From: Thamnaconus septentrionalis
Lineage: Eukaryota > Chordata > Actinopteri > Tetraodontiformes > Monacanthidae
Direction: 5' to 3'
Assembly: GCA_009823395.1 (NCBI GenBank)
Contig: CM020510.1
Span: 15,809,773-15,873,772 of the forward strand
DNA length: 64,000 nt
Both the position numbers and the translations under genes were made by a program. Shown here in pieces: positions 46,501 through 59,083 of the stretch. The notes under the pieces are model-generated. The model was given only the letters and a program-made list of their open reading frames with translations, made no database searches and was not told where the DNA came from. Each line of letters begins with the position of its first letter. The first letter of the stretch is position 1.

Positions 46501-48581
46501 ATTGACACTGTCCCTGCGACCCGGACCCGGGGAGGTGGTGGATGACGAGGTATGAGGCTGATCATAGAATTCAGATATGGAAATTGTTTTGGTCCAATCA
46601 AGATAATTTCCTCACCTTTTCCCAGCTTGCAGTTGAACAAATCCTCCCAGAACTCAGTGAGCACTGGAGAGGCTGCAACTTTAGATGGAGAGAGATCCAG
46701 CAGGAATTCTCTCAGACCAGGGATGACAGATCTCTGAATACCGAATCCTATGGCTCCAGCACAGAAGTTGAACTGCAGCATGTCCTGGTTGGCAACCCAG
46801 CCCTCGCTACCGATCCACTGGCGGGGTGGTGATGGTTCACGCGACAGCTCCTCAAGGAGGATTTTAATGTCACCAGAGGTTGCAAATGCAATGATAACGG
46901 CTGCTGTCGATCTGCAAAAAGATTGCATTCCCGTAAAAAAAAAAGAGGGATGAAAATCCTAAACTCAAAGTATATTTATAGCCAATTTAAAACAGCCTCA
47001 TTAAACTGAAGTGTTATAGTTACACAGCTATAAATAAATATTCAAATAAAACTGTCCTTATTTAGATATGTTGAAATACACAATGAAAACAGGGTATCCC
47101 GCTCAACCATTTTTCAAAGAGAGTTAGAAGAAATGGATCCTGAGTCATGTTTAAGATGAAAAAAATTCTGTGAGCAAGAAATACTTAATATGGATGAGCT
47201 GAAGGCACAAAAAAAAACAATCAATTTACAGGAATTTAAAAAAAATAAAAGGTTGGCAGGGAATTTAAGAGCATTAGGAAAAAACAAAAAAAGAACAGAG
47301 ATCGTAATGACACCTGCGGATTATGTCAGCTATTCTCTTGATCCTGCTGTGTGGGTTGGTCCGGTAGAAAGACTCAGAGTATTCCACACAGATCCCCTCC
47401 TTCTTGGCTGCCTTCAGGAAGGAAGCCATGCCATTATTGCCATAGTCTGAATCTGAATGTATTGCACCAATCCAGGTCCAGCCAAAGTGTTTGACCAGTT
47501 TGGCCAATGCATCAGCCTGAAACTGATCACTGGGGATGGTTCTGAAGAAAGTTGGATGCTGCTGTTTATCAGACAGGCAGGCACAAGTGGCAAAGTGGCT
47601 GACCTGAAAGACACAATGGAAATTTTACATGTGACAAGAAATATGTCAGTGCTGGTAAAAGTTCAGTTCATTTACTCAACAAAATCAGTGTATTTACAAG
47701 TGGAACGCTGAACGATCCAATGACTCGTGACATGCTGATGGATGGAGTGGAGCTGGAGTCACCAACAATAGCCACCACTGCACCAGACTGTGGACAGTTG
47801 TCACTGGTGTGAAACACTGGGTGGCGACCATTCAGGAGCTGGAAGGCCATTTGCACGGCAAGGGGCACTGCAGCACACGAGTCATGGATCTGATAACCAA
47901 GTGTGACTCCTGGGAGAAGCTCTGTGCTGTTGTTAATCTCTTCTATGGCAAAGACCATTGCATGAGAGTGCCGAAGCTGACTGGGATAAATTCTGTTCAC
48001 AAGCAAGTTACAATATAATTACAGTCAATTTAAATTAACAAGGTACACTTCCACATTTTTGATTATATCTTAAAAAAAAAGACAACATTGGCATTCAGCC
48101 ATAATAATTCAATAAGAGCTAATATTAAAAGTAATTAATAGTCAAACAAATTAAAATATATGTGCAAGTTCTAAATTAATTAATAAATTATTGTTATCAA
48201 GCAACATATTTTGGAATGTTAAATAATTAAATAACATGCAAACGTATTTTGTCAATCTCTTTTCACTGACCTCCCTGTACACCTTGTTGGTTCAGGCCTT
48301 TTGGTATATTCATGATTATCCTCCTCAATGTAGAAGTGTATTGAAAAAACTCCTCCAATTATGTAGTCTCCATTCATCGCAAATGCCGGGACTCGGGCTG
48401 AAAACTGTCGCTCACATTTCAGAGAAAAACCATCCGCTCTGTCACCCGTAGCAGCTCTTTCCTCTTCTCGCCCTCCCTGCTGTGTCACTTGAGTCCCAGG
48501 AACATTTGTGGCGAGCAGAGAGTTCAGCGTACACACAATCAGACACATCATTAACTCTATAAAGACAACAGAGAACGCCAT
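43555..48581 (-). CDS. Gene 10: intact V2R/OlfC-type receptor with retrotransposon fragment in an intron (878 aa)
   Basis: Exons: 48,271-48,581; 47,698-47,992; 47,314-47,603; 46,616-46,911; 45,559-45,758; 44,742-44,963; 44,529-44,652; 43,555-44,453. The sum of 2,637 nt is 879 codons with stop. The leader begins [17 protein letters not shown]. Motifs [20 protein letters not shown] and GSEGW are present. The 3d acceptor used by genes 12 and 13 is mutated here (CT to TT on the plus strand at 45,765-45,766). A CAG six bases further in keeps the frame, shortening exon 3d from 206 to 200 nt. The 3c/3d intron is enlarged by a reverse-transcriptase fragment at 45,838-46,555. The 7TM exon is nearly identical to those of genes 9 and 11-13. 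Confidence 0.95.
45838..46555 (+). mobile_element. Non-LTR retrotransposon 3' fragment in gene 10 intron 3c/3d
   Basis: Plus-strand conceptual translation gives interrupted pieces typical of the C-terminal end of fish Rex/RTE-like reverse transcriptases ([37 protein letters not shown]). It has internal stops and deletions and is dead. It lies antisense to the receptor gene. The same insertion, with other deletions, sits in gene 11, and it is absent from genes 9, 12 and 13. The exact family is uncertain. Confidence 0.75.
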
Positions 48582-49024
48582 CCTTCAACTGTCAGTAGGC
48601 AAAGGGCACTGCAGTTTATATAGATTTTTAGAGAGGTTTTCCTCATGGAGTCATCAGCTCATCAGCTTAGTGAGGAATGAGAAAAAACATGTTTGATGGG
48701 TTCGTTCACACGTTTTTATCACTAACTTATTTGTGTTTTTATTCCTTCTCCCTTTATTTGCATTACAATTTGTTGTGGTTGATTGGTGAAAAAGGCACAG
48801 GAGGTTTTTGTTTTTAAGTTTGTATTAATTTTTCACAGACTTGATTATATTCAATAAAGATCTTTTATTTGTTTTAAACACTTTATATATACTTGGTTTC
48901 AAACAATATGTCTCCAACCCTCTGCCTCTAACACTTTCCAGGGTTAACTTTGAGATAAAAGCAGATGTGCAATATTATTTCTTGGGACTATATGCACATT
49001 GTTTCCAAACCTGACATAGTCTAA
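48582..49024. other. Spacer between genes 10 and 11
   Basis: About 440 bp, AT-rich, with the gene 10 promoter side on the left. No repeat was recognised. Confidence 0.5.
48614..48623 (-). promoter_or_regulatory. Candidate TATA box of gene 10
   Basis: Minus-strand CTATATAAAC, 33-42 bases before the ATG. Confidence 0.5.
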
Positions 49025-49934
49025 CTAATTTTTGTTCATTAAATGTTTCTTCGTATTCCTCTCTGGCCTCAACACTATAATGAAGCACTTGGGAGCAAAT
49101 ATGCAGAGTATTAGCCCATAACTGGAGGCCAAAATGGCAAAGATCTCCACAGCCACAGTAAATTTTCCAGGAGAGCTGACATATGCTGGGATAAATGTGA
49201 TCCACACAGCACAGAATATCAGCATGCTGAAGGTGATGAACTTGGCTTCATTAAAATTATCTGGGAGTTTCCGAGCCAGGACTGCCAAGACCAAGCAAAA
49301 CACAGCTAGTAGGCCAATGTAGCCCAGAACGGCCCAGAACCCAATAGCTGAGCCTAATGCACACTCCAGAATGATTCTCTTCTTATAGATAGTCAGATTT
49401 TTCATTGGAAAAGGGGGACTGAGAACCAACCAAAGTGTACAAATTAACACTTGTATAGATGTGAAGGACACAACTGTAATCCTCTGCTGTGGAGGACCAA
49501 ACCATTTCATGACATTACTGCCAGGAAGTGTTGCTCTGAAGGCCATGAGCACAACTATTGTTTTTCCCAGAACACAAGAGATGCAGAGGACGAAGGTGAT
49601 GCCGAACGCTGTGTGTCGCAGCATGCAGGACCACTGGGACGGAGCTCCAATGAAGGTCAGCGAACACAAGAAACACAAAGTGAGGGAGAAGAGAAGCAGG
49701 AAGCTCAGCTCAGAGTTGTTGGCTCTGACAATAGGAGAGTTTCTATGGCGGAAGAACACTGCTGCTGTTCCAATGGCCAGGCAGGCACCACCAACTGAGA
49801 ATGCTGCCAAGATGATTCCCAAGACCTCATGGAAGGAGAGATACTCAACAGGCTTTGGGAGACAAGTGTCTCTTTGTGCATTTGGCCAGAACTCCTCAGG
49901 ACATGGAACACAGTTAGGGGAATCTGAAAAGTTT

Positions 49935-49972
<38 letters not shown>

Positions 49973-52900
49973 TCACACATTTAGTTATCATGCTTGTGAT
50001 ATAGTTTTTCTGAAGAAGATATAACAACAAGTACCTGTAACATTGCTAATCTCCCCTTCTGGACACTGTATACAGTCATAACAGCATGTGGGTTTTCCTT
50101 TCTGCAGCATTTTCCGAGTTCCTGGAGGACAGCTGTTGCTGCACACTGACACAGGAACCTGCCACGTAGAATTAGAAACAGAAACATTCATTGTGTTTAA
50201 TGTCTTTCAAGTCTATTTCAAATAATGCAACAGAGTTTTTTCGTCTAACGTTTGTGCTTCCATCCATCCAGGTGATGTTCCTGTGGATATGGAACTCTTG
50301 GCCCTCTGGCAGTGAGGCATCGTAGAGCCCTACAGCCACCAGCTCAATGGTGCCACTCTCTCCTTTTTTCCAGTTAACAAGCTCATACCTGGCCACAGGA
50401 TCTCCATTTACATCAAATGACACATCTTGACCATTTTGGGTAAAATTGACTTTCTTCAGCTGAGTCAAAACCTGGGACAACAGAGTTAGAAAGCAGCAAA
50501 AATTATTCTTTTCATGGATTTCCATGACAGATTCGGAGAAAGCTTGAAAGATATTTTCAAAATGCAAGTAAAAGAGAAACATGAAAATTACTACATTTAA
50601 CTTTTCATTGAGTGCCTCATTCCACCACAAACAGTCGATCCGGTTATTTAAAGGTACATAGAGGTGGATGTTGTGAATTTGTACAAGCATATTCAAAGCT
50701 GATAACAGCAGGAATAAATGGCCTATTTCAACCAATTAGCTCTTTGTAGTAAAAGATTATGTCTTTACCCTGATGCTGCTATGAACATAGTTACATTGCA
50801 AATTATGGCTTTGAACATTCAAAACTGATGTCTTCAGGAACCAGATCTTCTAGTGTCCCCTTCAATTTTACTGCACACTGCTGGCTGTTCATTGAGCTGT
50901 ATTTTTCCTTTCTGCTTCCGGAAACCATCTTCTGTCATTTGGGCAAAAGATTTATTTTCTCTTCTACTTGAAATGTCGTTTTTAATCTCTCACCAATTCG
51001 ATACTGCCTATGTGTCATTAGACATCATTTGACCAACATTTTTGAATTGTGTGTGTGTTATGTGGAAAGTCCTTTGAATTTGTGTTTGACTTACCTGTTT
51101 AGGTTTTAGCTTAAGGGATTGGTTGCACTGAATTGTGAAATTTGTTTTTCGACAAATAGCATTATGAATAGCATGTGCTATTGCATACACAGCCTTGTAA
51201 ACCATGGTAGTGCCTCTGAACTGGGATGTGCCAGTGTATCGGATCTGAAGAGCCTCCATGTCTTCAGATCCATTGCATGCACGCTCCTTTGGGGCTGAGG
51301 TTGAAAATACAGAGAGATGCCACTTTTGATATTTTTGTTGGCTTTATTTTTTCTTTATTAACATCCTGCAATTAAGGGAAGTATTTAACAACAGAGTGTG
51401 AAATGACTGGGATGAGATTAGCATTGGGAGAAGCTTGGAGTCAAGCCACTGCTCCTCCGCATTGAGAGGAACCAGTTGAGGTGGCTGGGGCATCTGGTTA
51501 GGAGGCCTCTGGGAGCCTCCATGGAGACATGTTTCAGGCGTGCCCAAACAGGGGGAGAACCTGGTGATGACCAAGGACACATTGGATGGGCGATGTCTGC
51601 TGGCTGGCCTGGGAACACCTTGGAATGCCCCTAGAAGAGCTAGTGAAAATGGCTGGGGAGACGGACGGCAGTTTGGGGTTCCTTGTTATTGACACTGCCC
51701 ATGCGACCCGGACCCGGGGAGGTGGTGGATGACGAGGTATGAGGCCGATCATTGAAATTCATATATGGAAGTTGTATTCCTCCAATCAAGATAATTTCCT
51801 CACCTTTTCCCAGCTTGCAGTTGAACAAATCCTCCCAGAACTCAGTGAGCACTGGAGAGGCTGCAACTTTAGATGGAGAGAGATCCAGCAGGAATTCTCT
51901 CAGACCAGGGATGACAGATCTCTGAATACCGAATCCTATGGCTCCAGCACAGAAGTTGAACTGCAGCATTTCCTGGTCGGCAACCCAGCCCTCGCTACCG
52001 ATCCACTGGCGGGGTGGTGATGGTTCACGCGACAGCTCCTCAAAGAGGATTTTAATGTCTCCAGAGGCTACAAACGCAATGATAACTTTTGCTGTCGATC
52101 TGCATAAAATTGAAGGTACACGTTGCATTACCATGACAAAAGAGGGAAGAAATGCATTAATGCAATCAAATTATATTCATAGTACATTTTAAACAGCCTC
52201 ATTAAACTGAAGTGCTGTAGAAAAACAAATATAAATATGAAAAAGAAGAATAGTCTGTCTTAAGATACATTAAGATACACAATAAAAACACAAGCAAATA
52301 CAGACAAAATTCATTAATTCACGAAATCCTGCTCAACCAATTTTCAAAGCCATGAAGAAGAAATGGATCCTGAGTCATGTTTAAATAATCAAGAAGTCTG
52401 GCTAAGAAATGTTTAACATTGATTAGCTGAAGGCACATTAAATGGCTAATTATTTTTGATTAAAAAAAAAGATAGCTTGGCAGCTATTCTAATAATTTAG
52501 CTCTGAGCAGCTCTGAGCAGCAAATCAAGCAAACAGAAAAAACAATAACAACAAAAAGGATAATGGTAACCACACCTGCGAATTACATCAGCTAATCTCT
52601 TGATTTTGCTTTGAGGGTTGGTCCGATAGAAAGGCTCAGTGTATTCCACACAGATCCCCTCCTTCTTGGCTGCCTTGAGGAAGGAAGCCATGCCATTATT
52701 GCCATAGTCTGAATCTGAGTGTATTGCACCAATCCAGGTCCAGCCAAAGTGTTTGACCAGCTTGGCCAATGCATCGGCCTGAAAGTGGTCACTGGGGATG
52801 GTTCTGAAGAAGGTTGGATGCTGCTGTTTATCAGACAGGCAAGCACAAGTGGCATAGTGGCTAACCTGACAGAGGAAAAGCAAATTTTACATGTGACAGG

Positions 52901-53828
52901 AAAAACATTAGTTACATTACTTGAAAATTTGAGTGTATTTACAAGTGGGACGTTGTAGGATCCAATGACTCGTGACATGCTGATAGTTGGAGTAGAATTG
53001 GACTCGCCGACAATAGCCACCACTGCACCAGACTGTGAGCAGTTGTCACTGGTGTGAAACACTGGGTCACGACCATTCAGGAGCTGGAAGGCCATTTGCA
53101 CAGCAAGAGGCACTGTGGCACACGAGTCATGGATCTGATAACCAAGTGTGACTCCTGGGAGAAGCTCCGTACTGTTGTTAATCTCTTCTATTGCAAAGAC
53201 CATTGCATGCGACAGTCTAAGCTGACGGGAGTAAATTCTGTTCACAAGCAAGTTACAATGCAATTACTTTGTATTCAAATTCATAAGATACATGTCCACA
53301 TTTCTACAATATTTCTTTTCAAAAGACCATTCAGACATAATACATCAGTAATAAGTATTCAGGAATTAATTAAAAGTCAACTGATACATATTTTCAACTC
53401 CATTGAAATATATTTTCAATGTTTATATGAAACATTGCAATATAGCATAACATTTAAGAGCATTGTATTAATTAAATGATGTCATCTCAATTTGTCAGTG
53501 TCTTTCTTTTCACTGACCTCCCCGTGCACTTTGATGGTTCAGGCTTGGTGGTGTATTCATGATTCACCTCCTCTATGTAGAAGTGTATTGAGAAAACTCC
53601 TCCAATTATGTAGTCTCCATCCATTGAAAAAACAGGTTCACGCGCTGAGCCCTGTCGCTCACATTTCAGAGAAAAACCATCTGCTCTGTCACCCGCAGCA
53701 GCTCTTTCCTCTTCTCGCCCTCCCTGCTGTGTCACTTGAGTCCCAGGAACATTTGTGGCGGGCAGACGGTTCAGCGTACACACAATCAGACACAACATTA
53801 ACTCTATGAAGACAACAGAGAACGCCAT
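49025..53828 (-). CDS. Gene 11: intact V2R/OlfC-type receptor, mosaic of neighbours (878 aa)
   Basis: Exons: 53,518-53,828; 52,943-53,237; 52,576-52,865; 51,804-52,099; 51,095-51,294; 50,250-50,471; 50,035-50,158; 49,025-49,923. The total is 2,637 nt, 879 codons with stop. The leader is [17 protein letters not shown], the LBD motifs GESNST and GSEGW are present, and the 7TM exon is complete. The 5' half shares the shifted 3d acceptor and the retrotransposon insertion with gene 10. The 3' half shares the exon 4 donor (AAAC before GTTAGA) and an ATT microsatellite next to the 7TM exon with gene 12. The switch lies inside the exon 4/3d intron near 50,520-50,560. No inactivating change was seen. 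Confidence 0.95.
49936..49972. repeat. (ATT)n microsatellite in gene 11 intron 5/6
   Basis: A TTA/ATT run shared only with gene 12. Genes 9, 10 and 13 have unique sequence (ggcagagaaagtattt type) here. Confidence 0.9.
51375..51748 (+). mobile_element. Non-LTR retrotransposon fragment in gene 11 intron 3c/3d
   Basis: Same insertion as in gene 10. About 395 bases are missing at the junction near 51,423, but about 45 bases lost from the gene 10 copy are kept (atggagacatgtttcaggcg and following). It is non-functional. Confidence 0.75.
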
Positions 53829-53860
53829 CCTTCAACTGCCTGTGGGCTAAGGGTACTACA

Positions 53861-53870
53861 GTTTATATAG
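53861..53870 (-). promoter_or_regulatory. Candidate TATA box of gene 11
   Basis: Minus-strand CTATATAAAC, 33-42 bases before the ATG at 53,826-53,828. Confidence 0.5.
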
Positions 53871-54132
53871 ATTTTCAGAGAGGTTTACCTCATGGAATAA
53901 TGAGCTCATCAGTTTAACAAATAATGAGAAACAAAAGAGATATGTTTGATGGCTACGTTCCGAAGTCTTTATTAGTGACAAATTCATGTTAGTATTCCTT
54001 CTCCCTTGATTTGCATTACATTTTGGTGTGGTTGGTGAAAAAGACAATTAAGGCAAAGGAGGTTTTGTATTTAAATGTAATTAATATTTTCAGACTAAAG
54101 CGTGTTTATAATCCTTAAGCCATGTATATACA

Positions 54133-54136
<4 letters not shown>

Positions 54137-54178
<42 letters not shown>
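54137..54178. repeat. (TA)n microsatellite
   Basis: An uninterrupted TA run about 30 bases downstream of the gene 12 stop codon. Confidence 0.95.
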
Positions 54179-54180
<2 letters not shown>

Positions 54181-54208
54181 ATAAAAGCAAATGTGCAATA
54201 TCATAACA

Positions 54209-55163
54209 TCAGATAGAAACCATATGCTTGTCATTTCTAAAGTTGAAATCATTTAATGATTTTTTGTTCATTAAATTTTTCTTAGTATTCCTCTCTGGCT
54301 TAAACACTATAATGAAGCACTTGGGAGCAAATATGCAGAGCATTAGCCCATAACTGGAGGCCAAAATGGCAAAGATCTCCACAGCCACAGTAAATTTTCC
54401 AGGAGAGCTGACATACGCTGGGATAAATGTGATCCACACAGCACAGAATATCAGCATGCTGAAGGTGATGAACTTGGCTTCATTAAAATTATCTGGGAGT
54501 TTCCGAGCCAGGACTGCCAAGACCAAGCAAAACACAGCTAGTAGGCCAATGTAGACCAGAACAGCCCAGAACCCAATAGCTGAGCCTAATGCACACTCCA
54601 GAATGATTCTCCTCTTATATATGGTCAGGTTTTTCTCTGGAAAAGGGGGACTGATTACCAACCAAAGTGTACAAATTAACACTTGTATAGATGTGAAGGA
54701 CACAACTGTAATCCTCTGCTGTGGAGGACCAAACCATTTCATGACATTACTGCCAGGAAGTGTTGCTCTGAAGGCCATGAGCACAACTATTGTTTTTCCC
54801 AGAACACAAGACATGCAGAGGACGAAGGTGATGCCGAACGCTGTGTGTCGCAGCATGCAGGACCACTGGGACGGAGCTCCAATGAAGGTCAGCGAACACA
54901 AGAAACACAAAGTGAGGGAGAAGAGAAGCAGGAAGCTCAGCTCAGAGTTGTTGGCTCTGACAATAGGAGAGTTTCTATGGTGGAAGAACACTGCTGCTGT
55001 TCCAATGGCCAGGCAGGCACCACCAACTGAGAATGCTGCCAAGATGATTCCCAAGACCTCATGGAAGGAGAGATACTCAACAGGCTTTGGGAGACAAGTG
55101 TCTCTTTGTGCATTTGGCCAGAACTCCTCAGGACATGGAACACAGTTAGGGGAATCTGAAAAG

Positions 55164-55215
<52 letters not shown>

Positions 55216-56401
55216 CATTATTATTATTATTTCACACATTTAGTTATCATGCTTGTGATATAGTTTTTCTGAAGAAGATATAACAACAGTACCTGTAACA
55301 TTGCTAATCTCCCCTTCTGGACACTGTAAACAGTCAAAACAGCAGGTGGGTTTTCCTTTCTGCAGCATTTTCCGAGTTCCTGGAGGACAGCTGTTGCTGC
55401 ACACTGACACAGGAACCTGCCACGTAGAATTAGAAACAGAAACATTCATTGTGTTTAATGTCTTTAAAGTCTATTTCAAATAATGCAACAGAGTTTTTTC
55501 GTCTAACGTTTGTGCTTCCATCCATCCAGGTGATGTTCCTGTGGATATGGAACTCTTGGCCCTCTGGCAGTGAGGCATCGTAGAGCCCTACAGCCACCAG
55601 CTCAATGGTGCCACTCTCTCCTTTTTTCCAGTTAACAAGCTCATACCTGGCCACAGGATCTCCATTTACATCAAATGACACATCATGACCATTCTGGGTA
55701 AAATTGACTTTCTTCAGCTGAGTCAGAATCTGGGACAACAGAGTTAGAAAGCAGCATAAATTATACTTCTCGTGGATTTCCATGACAGATTTTCAGGAAA
55801 CACAAGTGATATCTTGAAAAATTGAAGTAACATACAGCATGAAAAAAAAAAAAACATTTTCATTTTCAATGAGTTCCTTAATGCACAAAAACAGTTCATC
55901 AGGTTGTTCAAAAGTACATGGACAAGCTTAATTCAAGCACAGAGGGTGACTGTTATCCACTTGTGTTTGCAGTCAGCAGTGTAAAAAAAAACAAAAAAAA
56001 AACAAAACTGAAGTAATTACAATAGTAAACAACAACTGCAAGATCTATCACAGTCTACCAATCTAATAAAAGCAGGAATGTATGGCCTGTTTCACCCCCA
56101 TAAGCTCTGCGTACTGACGGTGCCCAGAACATAGATTCACACTATAAATGATGGCTTTGATCAGCCAAGATTGATGTCTTCATGGACCAGAACTTATGGT
56201 GTCCCCTTCAATTTTACTGCATGCCTTGGAGATATATGTATATATATATATATGTGTATATATTCATTCATTCATTCATTCATTCATCTTCTATACCCGC
56301 TTATTCCAATTCAGGGTCACGGGGGACTGCTGGAGCCTATCCCAGCTGTCTTCGGGCAAAGGCAGGGTACACCCTGGACAAGTCGCCAGTTCATCGCAGG
56401 G

Positions 56402-56438
<37 letters not shown>

Positions 56439-59051
56439 AATATATATATATATATATTTTTTTTTCCCGGTTTTCAAATCCCCTATTATTCTTTTTGTTC
56501 TGAAAACCCTCCTCCAATTGTGTTTGGAAATCTTGGTGAAAAGATTAAATTTATTTCTCCTTTTTCTTTTTCAATTTCATACCAACCAGAAAACACACAA
56601 TTGTCATAAGACTTGCATTATATGACTAACATTGTACATTTGTGTGTGCCATGAGGCAAGGAACTACAAAATGTGAGATCACAATGTATTTTCTGTTTAA
56701 ACATATAACATTAATACAAAAATTTGGGTTTATTTTGACATACCTGTTTAGGCTTTAGTTTAATGGATTTGTCGCAATGAGTTGTGGAATTTGTTTTTCG
56801 ACAAATGGCATCATGAATAGCATGTGCTATTGCATATGCGGCATTGTACACCATAGTAGTAACTCTAAACTGGGATGTACCAGTGTGCAGGATCTGAAGA
56901 GTCTCTATGTCTTCAGATCCATCACATACACGCTCCTCTGCGGCTGAGGCTGAAAATACAGGAAGATTCAACTTTTGATATCTTGATTGGGTTCATTTTT
57001 CACTTCACATAACATTCAATTCAGGTCCAGAAATTGTTTTCTTCCAATTAAAATAATTTCCTCACTTTTTCCCAGCTTGCAGTTGAACAAATCCTCCCAG
57101 AACTGAGTGAGCACTGGAGAGGCTGCAACTTTAGATGGAGAGAGATCCAGCAGGAATTCTCTCAGACCAGGGATGACAGATCTCTGAATACCGAATCCTA
57201 TGGCTCCAGCACAGAAGTTGAACTGCAGCAAGTCTTGGTTGGCAACCCAGCCCTCGCTGCCGATCCACTGGCGGGATGGTGATGGTTCACGCGACAGCTC
57301 CTCAAAGAGGATTTTAATGTCTCCGGGGGATGCAAATGCAACTATAACTGTCGCTGTCGATCTACAGAAAGTTTAAGAAACACGTTGCGTTTTTGTGAAA
57401 AAAATGAATTTAACAGAGAAATTAATATATTTGAACAAAGTATATTCATAGTACATTTAAAACAGCCTCATTCGACTGAAGTGTAGTTAAACAGATATAA
57501 ATACATATTCAAAATGAAAATGTCCTTGTTAAGATATGTGTTTAAATACACAATAAAAACAGGGTATTCCACTTATTCAGTGTTAAAATCCAATATGAAG
57601 AAGTGGATCCTGAGTCATCGTTTTAAGGGATCAAGCCATCTGAGAAAGAAATGTTTGACTTGGATTAGCTGAAGACACAATAAACGTCAAATTACAGGGA
57701 TTTAAAAAGTGTAGCTTGGCAGGGATTGTAATGATCTAATAACTCTCAGCAGCAAAAACACAAAAAACTAGAAACAATCAGGGTAATGGGAACCACACCT
57801 GCGAATTACATCAGCTACTCTCTTGATCCTGCTTTGAGGGTTGGTCCGGTAGAAAGGCTCAGTGTATTCCACACAGATCCCCTCCTTCTTGGCTGCCTTC
57901 AGGAAGGAAGCCATGCCATTATTGCCATAGTCTGAATCTGAATGTATTTCACCAATCCAGGTCCAGCCAAAGTGTTTGACCAGTTTGGCCAATGCATCAG
58001 CCTGAAACTGATCACTGGGGATGGTTCTGAAGAAAGTTGGATGCTGCTGTTTATCAGACAGGCAAGCACAAGTGGCAAAGTGACTCACCTGAAAGACACA
58101 ATGCAAATTTTACATGTGACAGGACACGTATTAGTTCCATTACTTGAAAAAGTAAGTGTATTTACAAGTGGAATGTTGAAGGATCCCATGACACGGGACA
58201 TGCTGATGGATGGAGTGGATCCGGACTCTCCGACAATAGCCACCACTGCACCAGACCGTGAACAGTTGTCACTGGTGTGAAACACTGGGTCGCGACCATT
58301 CAGTAGCTGGAAGGTCATTTGCACGGCAAGAGGCACTGCAGCACACGAGTCATGGATCTGATAACCGAGTGTGACTCCTGGGAGAAGTTCCGTACTGTTG
58401 TTAATCTCATCTATGGCAAAGACCATTGCATGAGAGTGGCGAAGCTGATAGGGGAAGAGTCTGTTTGAAAGCAGTTGACATTATAAATAGAATTATTATA
58501 AAGTCACAAGGTATACTTCCATATTTTGACTACATTTTAAGAAAAAACAAACAAACTTGGAAATCAGAAAAAAATACTTCAAATATTATTAATCTTAAAA
58601 CTAAAAAATACCCAACTGAATGCAAAATTGAATTTGCAACATTTAAATAAAGCATTGAAGTTCAGCAATACATTTGAGAACATTAATTTATTAATTAAAT
58701 CAAATAACCTTTTTTTTATTCATCACTTTCTTTCACTGACCTCCCTGTGCACCGTGATGGTTCAGGCTTGGTGGTGTATTCATGAGTCACCTCCTCTATG
58801 TAAGTGTGTATTGAGAAAACTCCTCCAATTATGTAGTCTCCATCCATTGAAAATGCAGGTTCACGCGCTGAGCCCTGTCGTTCACATTTCAGAGAAAAAC
58901 CATCTGCTCTGTCACCCGCAGCAGCTCTTTGCTCTTCTCGCCCTCCCTGCTGCGTCACTTGAGTCCCAGGAACATTTGTGGCGGGCAGACGGTTCAGTGT
59001 ACACACAATCAGACACATCATTAACTCTATGAAGACAACAGAGAACGCCAT
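54209..59051 (-). CDS. Gene 12: intact V2R/OlfC-type receptor with extended C-terminus (896 aa)
   Basis: Exons: 58,741-59,051; 58,166-58,460; 57,799-58,088; 57,066-57,361; 56,744-56,949; 55,508-55,729; 55,293-55,416; 54,209-55,155. The sum of 2,691 nt is 897 codons with stop. Motifs GESGST, DSDYG and GSEGW are present. Exon 3d uses the ancestral-looking acceptor (TTTTCAG before CCTCAGCCG). An extra A in the tail's A-run shifts the frame near the end and replaces the usual KHLMNKN tail by a slightly longer one, which is tolerable because the change lies after the last TM helix. The exon 4/3d intron is about 1 kb and contains TA repeats and a SINE-like insertion. An ATT microsatellite lies in the last intron. 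Confidence 0.95.
55166..55232. repeat. (ATT)n microsatellite in gene 12 intron 5/6
   Basis: Same locus as in gene 11, with a longer run and one ATC interruption. Confidence 0.9.
56225..56456 (+). mobile_element. SINE or LINE-tail-like insertion within TA repeats, gene 12 intron 4/3d
   Basis: The insert (about 56,262-56,403) starts with ATTC repeats and carries the same body as the copies at 8.7 and 28.2 kb. It is bracketed by TA repeats on both sides, which may include the target duplication. Gene 13 has the uninterrupted site (gatataaatctgtcggttttc near 61,505). Confidence 0.7.
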
Positions 59052-59083
59052 CCTTCAACTGCTTGTGAGCAAAGGGTACTACA

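Larger units (their letters stand above)
53829..54208. other. Spacer between genes 11 and 12
   Basis: Non-coding, 380 bp. It holds a candidate TATA box and a TA microsatellite. Confidence 0.55.

Noticed and set aside
46134..46928. A 264-codon minus-strand frame joining exon 3c of gene 10 to upstream material
   Set aside because: Only 46,616-46,911 is receptor exon. The rest is antisense of the retrotransposon fragment beyond the donor site.
55137..55240. Ile- or Leu-repeat frames adjoining the 7TM exons of genes 11 and 12
   Set aside because: They are intronic ATT microsatellites outside the splice acceptor.
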